Shown one piece after another: positions 8,913 to 18,568 of a stretch of DNA of 64,000 nucleotides; the first letter of the stretch is position 1; each line of letters starts with the position of its first letter. The stretch is from assembly GCF_010111755.1 (NCBI RefSeq), contig NC_088962.1, positions 558,001 to 622,000 on the forward strand. The letters run 5' to 3'. Both the position numbers and the translations under genes were made by a program. Source of the stretch: Nakaseomyces glabratus. Its lineage: Eukaryota; Ascomycota; Saccharomycetes; Saccharomycetales; Saccharomycetaceae. Under the pieces are notes generated by a model. It was not told where the DNA came from. It worked only from the letters and a program-made list of their open reading frames with translations, and ran no database searches.

Positions 8913-9728
8913 TTATATCTTTATTTGGTGAAATATGTCAGTCAATAATGACGCCAGTTTAGGGTAATCCGTAGTGTGTTGCAATGTGATATCCGTTAAC
9001 AGTTTCAAGGATATTTGAAACTCTTGTGATATGCCTAGGAAGTCGTTCCTTATGTGATGGAGAGACTGTGAGTCTAGTTCTGAAAGTGTCTCTAGCAATG
9101 TGTGAATCTTCTGGAACAATCTAAATAGTTTTTGCGTTACCGCAATGCATAACTCTTCCTCTAGTGGTTCTGTGTCACATAATGTATGAAGAGATTTACT
9201 TAGTTGTTTTAGAACGGTCATATCCTCGGAAATTGTTATGTGATTATTAAGCAACGCTTTTATTTCCTCAAGTTTCTCGAGGTAATCGAGAGTATCTTGT
9301 ACAGTCTCTTGGGTTCTCGGCATCTCTTTCTCAGTTAGAATCCTTAGCTGGTTCATAAAACTATCCAGGTCGGGAAGAATCTTTTGTAGCTCAAACAATG
9401 TGTCATTGTTATTTCCGCCTTGGTATACTTTGCAAAAATTGAGATAGGAGTCATAATTCGCAGCGACACGGTCTAGTAAAACAGTCATCATTTCGTCAGA
9501 CAGGTCCTTCAGCTGCCTTGTCAGCATGTCCAATGAAATATATTGGAAATTATTCTTTATAAGGAAATGATCAACATCGAAGGGGACTATTGTGCTATCT
9601 CGATTAAGCTTTACATCCTGAATACCTTCAGTCTCCTCGGCAAACAAGTCCCGTGAAACTTCAGTCACAGTTGGTAATTCCAATTCATCTTTGCGTAAAG
9701 TCTCGGCATCGTTTATATCCAGACCCAT
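8913..9728 (-). CDS. COG2: COG complex subunit 2
   Basis: Predicted subunit of the conserved oligomeric Golgi tethering complex, which acts in retrograde intra-Golgi transport; Cog2 belongs to the essential lobe A. The 271-residue length is close to S. cerevisiae Cog2 (262). An early DVDHFLIKNNFQYISLDML segment followed by long amphipathic helices fits the N-terminal region of Cog2. The assignment leans on gene order (NUP57 followed by COG2) because the family is poorly conserved. To the right the expected chromosome VII neighbours stop and a tRNA-His gene follows. Confidence 0.88.
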   Translation of the reverse strand: MGLDINDAETLRKDELELPTVTEVSRDLFAEETEGIQDVKLNRDSTIVPFDVDHFLIKNNFQYISLDMLTRQLKDLSDEMMTVLLDRVAANYDSYLNFCKVYQGGNNNDTLFELQKILPDLDSFMNQLRILTEKEMPRTQETVQDTLDYLEKLEEIKALLNNHITISEDMTVLKQLSKSLHTLCDTEPLEEELCIAVTQKLFRLFQKIHTLLETLSELDSQSLHHIRNDFLGISQEFQISLKLLTDITLQHTTDYPKLASLLTDIFHQIKI

Positions 9729-10183
9729 CTTTGCACTTTAATGGAAGTAGTATGCTCAATTTTTAAATGCTGATCCCTCTTGTATCCTGAGAATACACAG
9801 TAAAATTAATCTAAATCGAATTGGTAATAAGTATTATATCTTCCAATGTAAATACTCATAATATGATAAGATAGTGCAAGTAGCTTACCATATCAATGAG
9901 ATTATAGAGTCAAGCTACGGATTTATGGACATTGGGCTTGTCCTGCGTGATATCCAGCTGAAGTCCTGATTCCAGTGACAAAAAAAAAGGTCGCAATAAT
10001 TTGCATATGACTTAGTTGAGTCTCTACGGTTGTTTCAAAACTATCATTGCAGTTAGATACATTATATATTTGGTTTATGTAGCTATTGTGTGGCGCGGTT
10101 GAGAATACTTTTATGAATGCTCAGGTTTCATGCTTAATCAGATATGGTAGTCAAAGGCCGGAATGTCATGTATAAGCATCTTT
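9729..10183. other. COG2 promoter region up to tRNA-His
   Basis: No gene seen. The spacer covers the junction between chromosome VII-like and chromosome XIII-like gene order. Confidence 0.4.
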
Positions 10184-10255
10184 GCCATTTTAGTATAGTG
10201 GTTAGTACACATCGTTGTGGCCGATGAAACCCTGGTTCGATTCTAGGAAATGGCA
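10184..10255 (+). tRNA. tRNA-His (anticodon GUG)
   Basis: A 72-nt cloverleaf: acceptor GCCATTT pairs with AAATGGC, the D arm contains TAGTATAGTGG (A box), the anticodon loop carries GTG, and the T arm contains GGTTCGATTC (B box). There is no intron. A run of T follows directly as RNA polymerase III terminator. It closely resembles the S. cerevisiae gene. Confidence 0.97.
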
Positions 10256-10528
10256 TTTTTTTTGCATCCATTACAAATAGATGATATTCAACAATAAATG
10301 AAAATAATAGTCAGCCTCTTATCCATATAGATGTTATAAAAAGTTAATAATATGATAAGCAGATGATAAGCAGGTATATTTATTACTTATTATATGCTAG
10401 GTGTTATATTTTTACAGTGTCTTACTCAATTTTATTATGTCTATATTTTAAAGCATTAATGAAACCAGGTAGCGATATTGTAACATGGTCATGCAATTTT
10501 GATGGTTTACAACATTTCATAATTCGTT

Positions 10529-13500
10529 TCATAATATTGGTTCATCGACAGTAAAAACATATTTACCGGTCTTTTCTTCATATGATACAAATTTCGTTCC
10601 GGGAACTTTTTTCAGTTTATCAATGTGTTTTTTGAGCAGTGTGCTGTTGGCATCCAAAATAGGTTCCCTTGTTGACTTATTTATAGGAAAGCAATCAAAA
10701 CAAGTAATTTTGGCAGGCACATTCATACCCTCTCCTTTCTTTGGTTTTATTGGAGAATTTGGATATAGAATGCAGGTTTTTGGTTCAAAGTGAATAAGTT
10801 TATCACAGATGCTATTCAATGGAACGTTAACCAAATCAACAGGCTCTAAGAATTCAACTTTACCGTAATCCTTATGGCCTACAACCAATCCATTCACACT
10901 TCTTAGCTCGACTAAAGGCATTCCGTTTAAGGTATCAAGTGAAGGAATAATGTAATAGCCATGATCCGTGAATGAAATATCATTTACATCAGATAATTGT
11001 TCTTTCTTGGTATTGTTAGAATCTATTGCACTACTCTTGTTCACAGATGTTGTATTAAATTCCATAGCAGCCATTGCTTTTGACGGTGTGCTAATCCTTC
11101 CACTCGTGTTAACATAAGGAGAAGGTGTGTCATTTCTTGGAGATTCTAATTCTGACTCGTCAACACCTTGATTCTTATTTTTTGCTTCGAAGGTAATTCG
11201 CTTATATTCACTATTTGCTATTTTCTCGGGGACCTTTTTATTTTTTATAATCAAGCTTCTGAATGATTTTTTATCTGGGTTGAACAAAAGTTGGTCACCT
11301 AGTGATCTACTAGTATTTGTTATGTTTTCCAATGGCAAATGAGTAATTTCTGTACTATTTTTGCTGTCTTTGCTAGCAGAATGGCTTCTTAATGTACTGG
11401 TCGTCTTATCATCAGATGACATAAACAAGGCTCTTGGGGCTAAGCGGTAAGCTGATGTTAAGCTTGAATCCTTCTTGGAAGCTGCCTTCATGGTTGAAGG
11501 TGGAATTTTGACTGGCTGAGTTAGTGAGTTCGGTAACTTCTGTTCACTATTAGTGCTGTTGGCCAGTGGTAGAGTTGGGTTAGTAGTGTTTATTGAAGAT
11601 CCTGTACCAAGAGAAGTTGTTTTCACAGTGTTAGGCGCTTGAGCACTGTGATTCAGGGATGTTAGAGCCGGTGCAGTAGAAGGTGCGAGTGTGGATGGTG
11701 TTTGAGTTCCAAAAGCTATTGAACTATTGTTATTTTGAGATTTGCTACCAAAAAGACCTCCAGTTGAGGAAGTTGTCGCAGAAGTATTATTTCCTAATGA
11801 ATTTCCAAAAGTACTTCCCGTGCTACCAGTTGAAGATTTATTTCCAAATAATGATGTAGATCCAGTACCGAGTGTATTTGCAGTTGGTGTTGTGGTATTG
11901 GCACTACCAACACCAGTTACAGTAGGTTGTTTATTACCGAACAATCCTCCGGGTGTTGATTGAGCATTGTTTTGACCAAAAAGAGAAGTGCCGGTGGTTT
12001 GAGGTGCTCCCAAACCTCCCACTGTGGGTTTAGATCCAAATAGTCCTCCAGGTTGCGAGGTCTGACCTGATTGTTGTGATGCTCCAAATAAGCCTGTTGT
12101 TCCCGAAGTATTAGCCGACCCAGGGGGTTTACTGCCGAATAATGAACCGGATGCCTGATTTGCTTGAGTGTTTCCAAAACCTCCAGAAAGAGTGTTCGTG
12201 CCATTAGTTGTGTTTTGTGTACCAAATAATCCGCCTCCACCGCTAGCTGGAGTTTTGTTACCAAATAATCCAGAAGTAGAGGTTTGTTGATTTTGGTTAA
12301 AACCAGTCGCAGTATTATTTCCAAAACCAATGCCAGTGTTAGTGGCTTGTCCAAAACTGTTCTGTCCTTGTGTATTATTATTTTGCAACACATTTTGATT
12401 CAAACCACTGGAGTTATTTTGATTATTATTTTGCCCGAAAAGACCAGTTGTTGGAGTTGATGATGAGCCAAAAGCATTGTTTGCTGTATTAGAGGTACCA
12501 AACAAGCCACCGGTAGTGGATTGCGTATTATTACCGAGGTTGCTGTTTCCAAAAAGGCCCGTTGAGTTGCTCTGGCCAAATAAACCACCTGTTGCTGGCT
12601 TGTTTTGTTGTCCAAACAGGCCTGTTGAAGTGTTGGTGTTACTCTGTTGTTTCTGACCAAATAAACCTCCTGTCATTGCATTACTGGTATTATTTGATCC
12701 GAAGAGTCCGGTACTGTTTTGTTGGTTTTGTTGGTTTTGTTGGTTTTGTCCAAATAATCCACTCTGTTGTTGATTGTTTTGAGATCCAAATAATCCGGTG
12801 TTTTGAGATCCAAACTGATTAGTTGGGTTGGAATTTTGACCAAATACACCACCAGTAGTAGTGCTGTTATTATTTCCAAAAGAATTCGAAGCATTTTGTC
12901 CAAATAATCCACCAGTCGAAGACGTCCCTGTGCTACCGAACAGGCCACCAGTAGAATTATTGCCGAAAGCGTTATTCATAGTATTTGGTTGTCCAAACGC
13001 GTTGGCAGGCTTGTTTTGCGTGAAATTATTAGCGTTATTGTTTTGAGGACCTCCAAAAGCATTAGTTTGATTTTGGTTATTACCAAACAATCCACCACCT
13101 GAAGTGTTCTGTTGGCCAAAGAGACCTGTATTGGTGTTACTTGTATTATTTCCAAAAGAATTTGTACCAAATGGAGAATTGTTTTGCATATTATTGGTTG
13201 ATCCAAAGGCGTTATTGGTAGAATTTGCATTACCAAAGGCATTATTAGTATTTGCTGGTTGGCTTCCAAATAAACCGGTAGAACCCACTGGTTTGCTATT
13301 GCCGAAGGGCGAACTCTGGGCACCAAAAACATTTTGAGGTTGGTTTGAGTTAATTCCGAATCCTGGTGTATTATTTGAGCCACCCGCTGCACCAAATGGG
13401 CTATTTTGAGCGGTGTTTCCCTGGTTGAATGCATTTCCGGTGTTACCTTGCGTATTCTGAGAGCCAAATAACCCTCCACCGGCGTTGAGACCCGTATTTG

Positions 13501-13669
13501 CACCAGTATTGAAAGCATTTGATGTGTTATTACCAAAACCAGTTTGTGTAGAAGTACCAAACGCATTGCTATTTGCGCCAAATGCATTAGTATTACTATT
13601 CATTCCAGTATTTGCAGCACCAAACGTTTGCGAGTTGTTCCCAAACATAGAATTGGTGTTTCCGAACAT
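10529..13669 (-). CDS. GLFG nucleoporin of the Nup100/Nup116 (Nup98) family
   Basis: Cytoplasmic-side nuclear pore protein of 1046 residues. Residues 1 to about 700 are GLFG/FG repeats in Asn/Gln/Ser/Thr-rich spacers; a linker with basic patches follows (about 740-890), and the last 150 residues form the Nup98-type C-terminal domain (from about GYYIIPSLDTLNGMPL). It ends VDEPIL, without the HF-S/T autoproteolysis site of Nup145/Nup98, as in Nup100 and Nup116. Its location next to ERB1 matches NUP116 (YMR047C), but I see no GLEBS segment for Gle2/Rae1 binding within the repeats, which is more like Nup100. I leave the symbol open. CSM3, which separates NUP116 and ERB1 in S. cerevisiae, is absent here. 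Confidence 0.93.
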   Translation of the reverse strand: MFGNTNSMFGNNSQTFGAANTGMNSNTNAFGANSNAFGTSTQTGFGNNTSNAFNTGANTGLNAGGGLFGSQNTQGNTGNAFNQGNTAQNSPFGAAGGSNNTPGFGINSNQPQNVFGAQSSPFGNSKPVGSTGLFGSQPANTNNAFGNANSTNNAFGSTNNMQNNSPFGTNSFGNNTSNTNTGLFGQQNTSGGGLFGNNQNQTNAFGGPQNNNANNFTQNKPANAFGQPNTMNNAFGNNSTGGLFGSTGTSSTGGLFGQNASNSFGNNNSTTTGGVFGQNSNPTNQFGSQNTGLFGSQNNQQQSGLFGQNQQNQQNQQNSTGLFGSNNTSNAMTGGLFGQKQQSNTNTSTGLFGQQNKPATGGLFGQSNSTGLFGNSNLGNNTQSTTGGLFGTSNTANNAFGSSSTPTTGLFGQNNNQNNSSGLNQNVLQNNNTQGQNSFGQATNTGIGFGNNTATGFNQNQQTSTSGLFGNKTPASGGGGLFGTQNTTNGTNTLSGGFGNTQANQASGSLFGSKPPGSANTSGTTGLFGASQQSGQTSQPGGLFGSKPTVGGLGAPQTTGTSLFGQNNAQSTPGGLFGNKQPTVTGVGSANTTTPTANTLGTGSTSLFGNKSSTGSTGSTFGNSLGNNTSATTSSTGGLFGSKSQNNNSSIAFGTQTPSTLAPSTAPALTSLNHSAQAPNTVKTTSLGTGSSINTTNPTLPLANSTNSEQKLPNSLTQPVKIPPSTMKAASKKDSSLTSAYRLAPRALFMSSDDKTTSTLRSHSASKDSKNSTEITHLPLENITNTSRSLGDQLLFNPDKKSFRSLIIKNKKVPEKIANSEYKRITFEAKNKNQGVDESELESPRNDTPSPYVNTSGRISTPSKAMAAMEFNTTSVNKSSAIDSNNTKKEQLSDVNDISFTDHGYYIIPSLDTLNGMPLVELRSVNGLVVGHKDYGKVEFLEPVDLVNVPLNSICDKLIHFEPKTCILYPNSPIKPKKGEGMNVPAKITCFDCFPINKSTREPILDANSTLLKKHIDKLKKVPGTKFVSYEEKTGKYVFTVDEPIL
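12717..12748. repeat. 9-bp tandem repeat in the NUP100/116 gene
   Basis: Unit GTTGGTTTT, about 3.5 copies from 12717 on the + strand, coding for repeated Asn-Gln-Gln. In-frame length variation is likely. Confidence 0.8.
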
Positions 13670-14170
13670 GTTTGCTAAATTTTGTTTAGAGGATTAGCAA
13701 ACAATGCCTTATACTTTTTCAAATAAAGTGCAATAGTTCTTTTTCTGTCACTGTTCTTAATTCCTAAGAAATTGTTGTTCTATGATTTCGAATCAAGGAG
13801 CACAAATTCAAAGAATCTTTCAAATAAGATAAACTCTGAAATTGTCTATATGCTTAGTATTTGGTCATCTAAGGGTTCTTAATAGAACAAATATGGCAAC
13901 ATCAATAGTTAGGATCAAAAATTATACATTATGAAAAAAATTTCAAAGCTTTTGAGAATTTGTTGTTTTTCTTTCCGATGCGATGCGATGCCCTGTGAAA
14001 AAAATCGGGTTGGGACATCATGACCTGGCACTGCATTAAAAATGAAATAGTTTTAAGTATACAGTTTTCTATTTTGATGGGCTGTACATAATTTGAATAT
14101 GTATAGACTTGTTTCTTATGCAGAGTATATATATGCAGAATTTAAAAGTTCCTTTTCCGTCTCTATCTTC
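13670..14170. other. NUP100/116 promoter and ERB1 3' region
   Basis: Overlapping GCGATG repeats at about 13979-13993 resemble part of a PAC site. CSM3 would lie here in S. cerevisiae order; no remnant is seen. Confidence 0.4.
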
Positions 14171-16588
14171 TCAGGTAGTCCACATTCTGGCTGTGTTATC
14201 AGCACCAGCGGAGAATAACCAAGCTTCCTTAGGATGCCAAATAGTATCAAGAACACCCAGATGGCCTTGCACTTTATGACCTGTTAGTTTCTTTAACGGC
14301 ACAATCATTGGGTTTTTCATCATGTCATCATAGACTGTAGCATGGAAGATATGGATGAAACCATCATCTGCAGCAGAGCAGAATAGTGGTAGTTTTTTGT
14401 GGAAAGTCGTACTTCTAACGGCTTTATCGTGGTATCTCAGAGTCTTATATGGGGTAGCAGCCAAGTCCAGATCATGCCATAGAACTCTCTTATCATATGA
14501 GGATGCTATCAAGTTGTCACCTCTTGGATGGATATCTATATTAGATAACCAACGAGCGCCTGGCAAAAGTTTCTTGACCAATACTTGTTGTGATAAGTCA
14601 TAGATTCTAACATATCTTTGTGAACAAACAAATAGCTGCGGCTTGAAAGGATGGAACTTGGCATCCATTATAATACCCTTTGATTTTCTGAAAGGGGATT
14701 GTGTTAAATGCTTCGATAGTTGATGGATCAATACGGATGTATTACCAGAGTCTGGTTGAACTGTGACGAAGTAGTCACCCTTTCTATGCCATGATAGCTT
14801 CTTGACAGGCTTCTTACATACAATGACAATACAGATATCTTGTTCCATTTGTCTCTGGGTAGGTTTATGCCATTGCGCAACTTGTTTCTTTACGGCTGTA
14901 TTTGCATTTGCTGCTTCATCATCGGATTCTAAATCAGATCCATTAACCTCTAGATTAGCTTTCTTTGTTGAGCCGAAAGTATCGTAACCAAAACCATGCT
15001 CAATTCTAACTTTACCGGCATTCTCAATGTCATAACCAAAAATTGGTGGGACGATTAAGAAAATATTGTTACCGACTGCAACAGCTAATATACCAACAGA
15101 CCCATCTGGATTCCACTCTACACTGTGTATGTTATCTTCAGGATTATCTTCTTTATTCACTAATTGAACCCTATAAACCTCTCTGCCTGTTAAAATTTCC
15201 CAAATTCTTACTGAACCATCATCTGACCCAGTCGCAAGCCAAATACCAGTAGGATCGATGGATAATGTACGAATTTTACCTTCATGACCAGAATAGATGG
15301 TGGAACAGCGAATTGGGAATGGTCTCAAGTCCTTTGGAGATGGTAACTCAGGAATTAATGATTCAGGATCAATGTTAAGCTTGTTTTTACGCATTCTTGG
15401 TGCTAAGTAAAGATCTAGAGATCTCTCGAATCTCTCTCTCACAGATTCTGTATAACCTGGGACCTTTCTTAAAGAATCATACTTCTTAGGAACAAAGTTC
15501 CTCTCTCTTTCACTATATTCAGTATTTTCCCATTCCTTTATTTCTTCTTCTGTTGGTAGATATTCAGCGGGTGGGTTGTAACTTTCTTCATTTGTTGGAG
15601 GAGGCAACTTTGGTGCTCTTAAGTTCATTATGTGATCATTTGTTTCTGTTGAGTCACCCCATAGATCGTAATTGAAGTCTTCACTCTTTTCCTTCTCTCT
15701 TAATTCCTTCATTTTCTTAGGTGGGATGATACGGCCTTCTCTGATAGCCTTAACAATCTTCATGATTCTCTTAGCTTCATTCTTGGATGGAACAAATCTT
15801 CTCTTTGGTTCTGGAGCAGCAGATAGAGGCATCACTTCTTCATGTCTAGTAAACCAATCAATCAATGGTTCGTATGGATTTGTGCTTTCGTCAGTTTGCT
15901 CATTTCTTTGTATTTTGGAGATCAATTCAAGTTCTTCTTTACTGATATTCAGACTGGCACCTGATTCCTTGTCCAACAGACCAGTCCATCCTTCAGGAAG
16001 CTCAATGGTGTCTAACAGTTGATCCAAAGCGGAGGCTCTGGCTGGTCTCATGATTCTTTTACCATTGACGTCGTAACCAATATGTGGCATTTCATCGTAG
16101 ACTGATAGTGGGATATTACCAATAGTGTTCTTCGATTCGATGTCACTGTCATCGCTATCGTAAACTGGATTGATTTCTGGTTTTATTACTCTTGGTGTCC
16201 CATCAGAAAATTTAGTTTTAATAATTGGCTCTGCAATTGTAGTCAACTTAACGCCTGATAGCTTATCGGTCATTGATTTAGTGTCGTCCTCAGAGAAGTC
16301 AGATGTATTGTACTCACTTTCAGAATCATCGCCTTCTTCCTCAGCCAATAGCTTGTTCAATTCCGCATCGGAGTCCTCTTCATCCTCCTCATCCTCCTCG
16401 TCCTCTTCAGCGGAAGCATTTTCTTCAGCAGATTCGAAGGACTCATCATCCTCACTCTCAGCCTCAGCATCTATTAGTCCCTCGACTTGCAACTCAGGCT
16501 CTGACTCTGACTCGTCGACCTCATCAGCAACTCTCTTCTTGGCCTTCGTAACTTTATCCGCCTTCTGGCTCTTCCTGCCCTTAACCAT
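14171..16588 (-). CDS. ERB1: Ribosome biogenesis factor Erb1 (BOP1)
   Basis: Nucleolar WD-repeat protein of the Nop7-Erb1-Ytm1 (PeBoW) complex, needed for 27S pre-rRNA processing and 60S assembly. Its 805 residues match S. cerevisiae Erb1 (807). In order: a basic N-terminus, a strongly acidic stretch (about 25-110), the conserved BOP1NT region (about 135-420), and a C-terminal WD40 propeller (from about 430; for example [17 protein letters not shown]) ending with [10 protein letters not shown]. The upstream region carries PAC, RRPE and a Reb1 site, as is typical of this regulon. The neighbours (NUP100/116 on one side, FAR3 on the other) match S. cerevisiae chromosome XIII. Confidence 0.97.
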   Translation of the reverse strand: MVKGRKSQKADKVTKAKKRVADEVDESESEPELQVEGLIDAEAESEDDESFESAEENASAEEDEEDEEDEEDSDAELNKLLAEEEGDDSESEYNTSDFSEDDTKSMTDKLSGVKLTTIAEPIIKTKFSDGTPRVIKPEINPVYDSDDSDIESKNTIGNIPLSVYDEMPHIGYDVNGKRIMRPARASALDQLLDTIELPEGWTGLLDKESGASLNISKEELELISKIQRNEQTDESTNPYEPLIDWFTRHEEVMPLSAAPEPKRRFVPSKNEAKRIMKIVKAIREGRIIPPKKMKELREKEKSEDFNYDLWGDSTETNDHIMNLRAPKLPPPTNEESYNPPAEYLPTEEEIKEWENTEYSERERNFVPKKYDSLRKVPGYTESVRERFERSLDLYLAPRMRKNKLNIDPESLIPELPSPKDLRPFPIRCSTIYSGHEGKIRTLSIDPTGIWLATGSDDGSVRIWEILTGREVYRVQLVNKEDNPEDNIHSVEWNPDGSVGILAVAVGNNIFLIVPPIFGYDIENAGKVRIEHGFGYDTFGSTKKANLEVNGSDLESDDEAANANTAVKKQVAQWHKPTQRQMEQDICIVIVCKKPVKKLSWHRKGDYFVTVQPDSGNTSVLIHQLSKHLTQSPFRKSKGIIMDAKFHPFKPQLFVCSQRYVRIYDLSQQVLVKKLLPGARWLSNIDIHPRGDNLIASSYDKRVLWHDLDLAATPYKTLRYHDKAVRSTTFHKKLPLFCSAADDGFIHIFHATVYDDMMKNPMIVPLKKLTGHKVQGHLGVLDTIWHPKEAWLFSAGADNTARMWTT

Positions 16589-17272
16589 TCTTCCAAGTAG
16601 TGTGTCACTCCTTTCAAATTAGCCTCTCAATATACTGTGAAAAACCAAAAACAAAATCAAAAACAGTGAACAACCTATGTGTTTTATAATAAATCATTCA
16701 CCTTTTCACTATTATCACACAGCATATGCGATGCTCATCGCAAATTTTTCAATTTTGAATGAAATTTTCTGAAAAAAAATTCCAAGAAAATTTTCCAAAA
16801 CTTACCCGGAAGTACCTTATTTCAGCAGCGGGTATGAGCACCTGGCCTCGCTACATAAAGAAAGTTGACTAGGCAATCAGGTCTTGAATATTTATGTTGT
16901 ACATGTGTGTACTACATATTTTATTGTGTTTATTGATGTGTGAAAGTGTATGTTTCTGCTTTTCCATGTACTTTATTGATGACAACCATAAAACTGCATT
17001 TGGATCGATCACAATAGCATAAATACTATACGGAGAAATGTCAAGAAATACTAATATAGCTACCCACCTTATCTTATTGGTTCAAGTATCTATATACCAA
17101 TTTACTTAGATTGTTTTCTTGTAATAGCCTTCTACCGTTAAGGGAACTAGAGATAAAGTGCCTCTCCATATTGGAATCAAGTTGAGTTATACAACTATGT
17201 GGTAAGATCACATGATTATTCACTGTTTGATATGATACTAACAGGATTCGTTCAAACATCAACAAATAGTAA
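16589..17272. other. ERB1 promoter and spacer to tRNA-Arg
   Basis: Apart from the ERB1 promoter motifs at 16733-16809, no gene is seen. In S. cerevisiae this interval, between YMR049C and YMR052W, carries a Ty element; no transposon trace is visible here. Confidence 0.5.
16733..16809. promoter_or_regulatory. ERB1 promoter: PAC, RRPE and Reb1 motifs
   Basis: GCTCATCGC (reverse PAC) at 16733-16741, AAATTTTTC (RRPE) at about 16742-16750, further AAAATTTT runs to 16798, and TTACCCGG (Reb1) at 16802-16809, all 145-220 bp before the ERB1 start. Confidence 0.75.
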
Positions 17273-17344
17273 GCTCGCGTGGCGTAATGGCAACGCGTCT
17301 GACTTCTAATCAGAAGATTATGGGTTCGACCCCCATCGTGAGTG
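17273..17344 (+). tRNA. tRNA-Arg (anticodon UCU)
   Basis: A 72-nt cloverleaf with acceptor GCTCGCG/CGTGAGT, A box TGGCGTAATGG, anticodon TCT within CTTCTAAT, and B box GGTTCGACCCC. There is no intron. A T tract follows at about 17350. It appears identical to the S. cerevisiae tRNA-Arg(UCU) sequence I remember. Confidence 0.97.
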
Positions 17345-17752
17345 CTTATTTTTTTTTCCTACTTAAATGTAGTAATGTTAATAAACATTACACTCACGCT
17401 GCTACAAACGATATTAATTGATGGTATGAGCTAACAATACCATTACTGCGTAACTTAAATTTATTGTTTGAAGACTGGGATTCGAAATTTTTATTTTTTT
17501 TATTTCCAAAGACAGGCAATCGTTTGTTGTATTGGAATTACCAACATTTTAATGTTTAGGTTGACTACACGGTCACCAAAATTATAGGATAGGCATTACC
17601 TATTAAATAAATCAGAGTACCCTTTTGAAATACGGCCTAAGAATATAAACAAAAATCTCAGTAATTTACCAGTTACATAATTCTACCCAATAGTCAAACA
17701 ACTAGTACAGGATACCGCTACCAGAGCTGTATAACCAGAACCAATTCCACAG
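17345..17752. other. FAR3 promoter region
   Basis: AT-rich; no additional gene seen. Confidence 0.4.
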
Positions 17753-18361
17753 ATGAACGAAGGAAGCTATGATAACTTCGAATACTTGAACTTGCTGGCG
17801 AAGAACCTGAGCGTTGGTTGCCGAGATAGCAGGAAAGAGACAGATAAAATAGAACTGTTATTGAAACGGTTATCTAAACAATCTGTAGTTTCATATGAAG
17901 AGTTCAGCCAAAGACCTAGTGAAGAGACCCTAGATGCGTATAAAAAATTATCAGAACCCACCACAACAGAGCAGTTGATAAGAGAGAATTACCAATTGAT
18001 GTATGAAATTGAGCAACAGGAGTACATCAATAAGAGAATCATCGCTCTTGTAAATAGCATAAATGAGCATCTAATATCCATCAGAAACTTCATCATAGAG
18101 CAGAAACTGGCTAGAGATCAAAATAACGAGATATACATGCATGAGAACTTCACAGTACGAGAAAACCTACTCAAGAATAGTACAGAACTACTGAAAGCTA
18201 GGGAACAATGCTCTCGAACCAATACAGAGGTGGTGGTGGAGAAATTCAAAAAGCTATATGCTGAGATAGATTGGGATACACTACCTAGTAATCTACCTGA
18301 TATCATACAGGTGAAGGAGAAAATCAAACATATCAAGGAAACGTATAAACTTGATTTATAG
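17753..18361 (+). CDS. FAR3: Far3-like pheromone-arrest protein
   Basis: A 202-residue, almost entirely helical protein with heptad-like spacing (about 20-190), no membrane segment and no catalytic motif. By position (after ERB1 and a tRNA, before STB2/STB6) and size (S. cerevisiae Far3 is 204) it is the counterpart of Far3, a subunit of the Far3-7-8-9-10-11 complex (yeast STRIPAK-like) that maintains pheromone-induced G1 arrest and counters TORC2 signalling at the ER. Sequence alone would not identify it; the assignment depends on synteny. Confidence 0.8.
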   Translation: MNEGSYDNFEYLNLLAKNLSVGCRDSRKETDKIELLLKRLSKQSVVSYEEFSQRPSEETLDAYKKLSEPTTTEQLIRENYQLMYEIEQQEYINKRIIALVNSINEHLISIRNFIIEQKLARDQNNEIYMHENFTVRENLLKNSTELLKAREQCSRTNTEVVVEKFKKLYAEIDWDTLPSNLPDIIQVKEKIKHIKETYKLDL

Positions 18362-18568
18362 CTGAGGTTAGTTAAATCATATCGTCAATGTATGTGTTTA
18401 AGATTGCTTATGCATGATATACCAGAGTAATTCTTTAATATATTCTAAAACAAAATCTATAAGCATATAATTTGAATATGTATAAAATTAGCAAAACATA
18501 GGATATCATATTGATCCTAATCTATAAAAAGTAAATCATACTTCATCGAGTATGTCGACTAAAAGTCC

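Noticed and set aside
16589..17272. Possible transposon or LTR near the tRNA genes
   Set aside because: No TG...CA-bounded LTR pair or target duplication was seen beside either tRNA, although Ty insertions occupy the matching S. cerevisiae interval.
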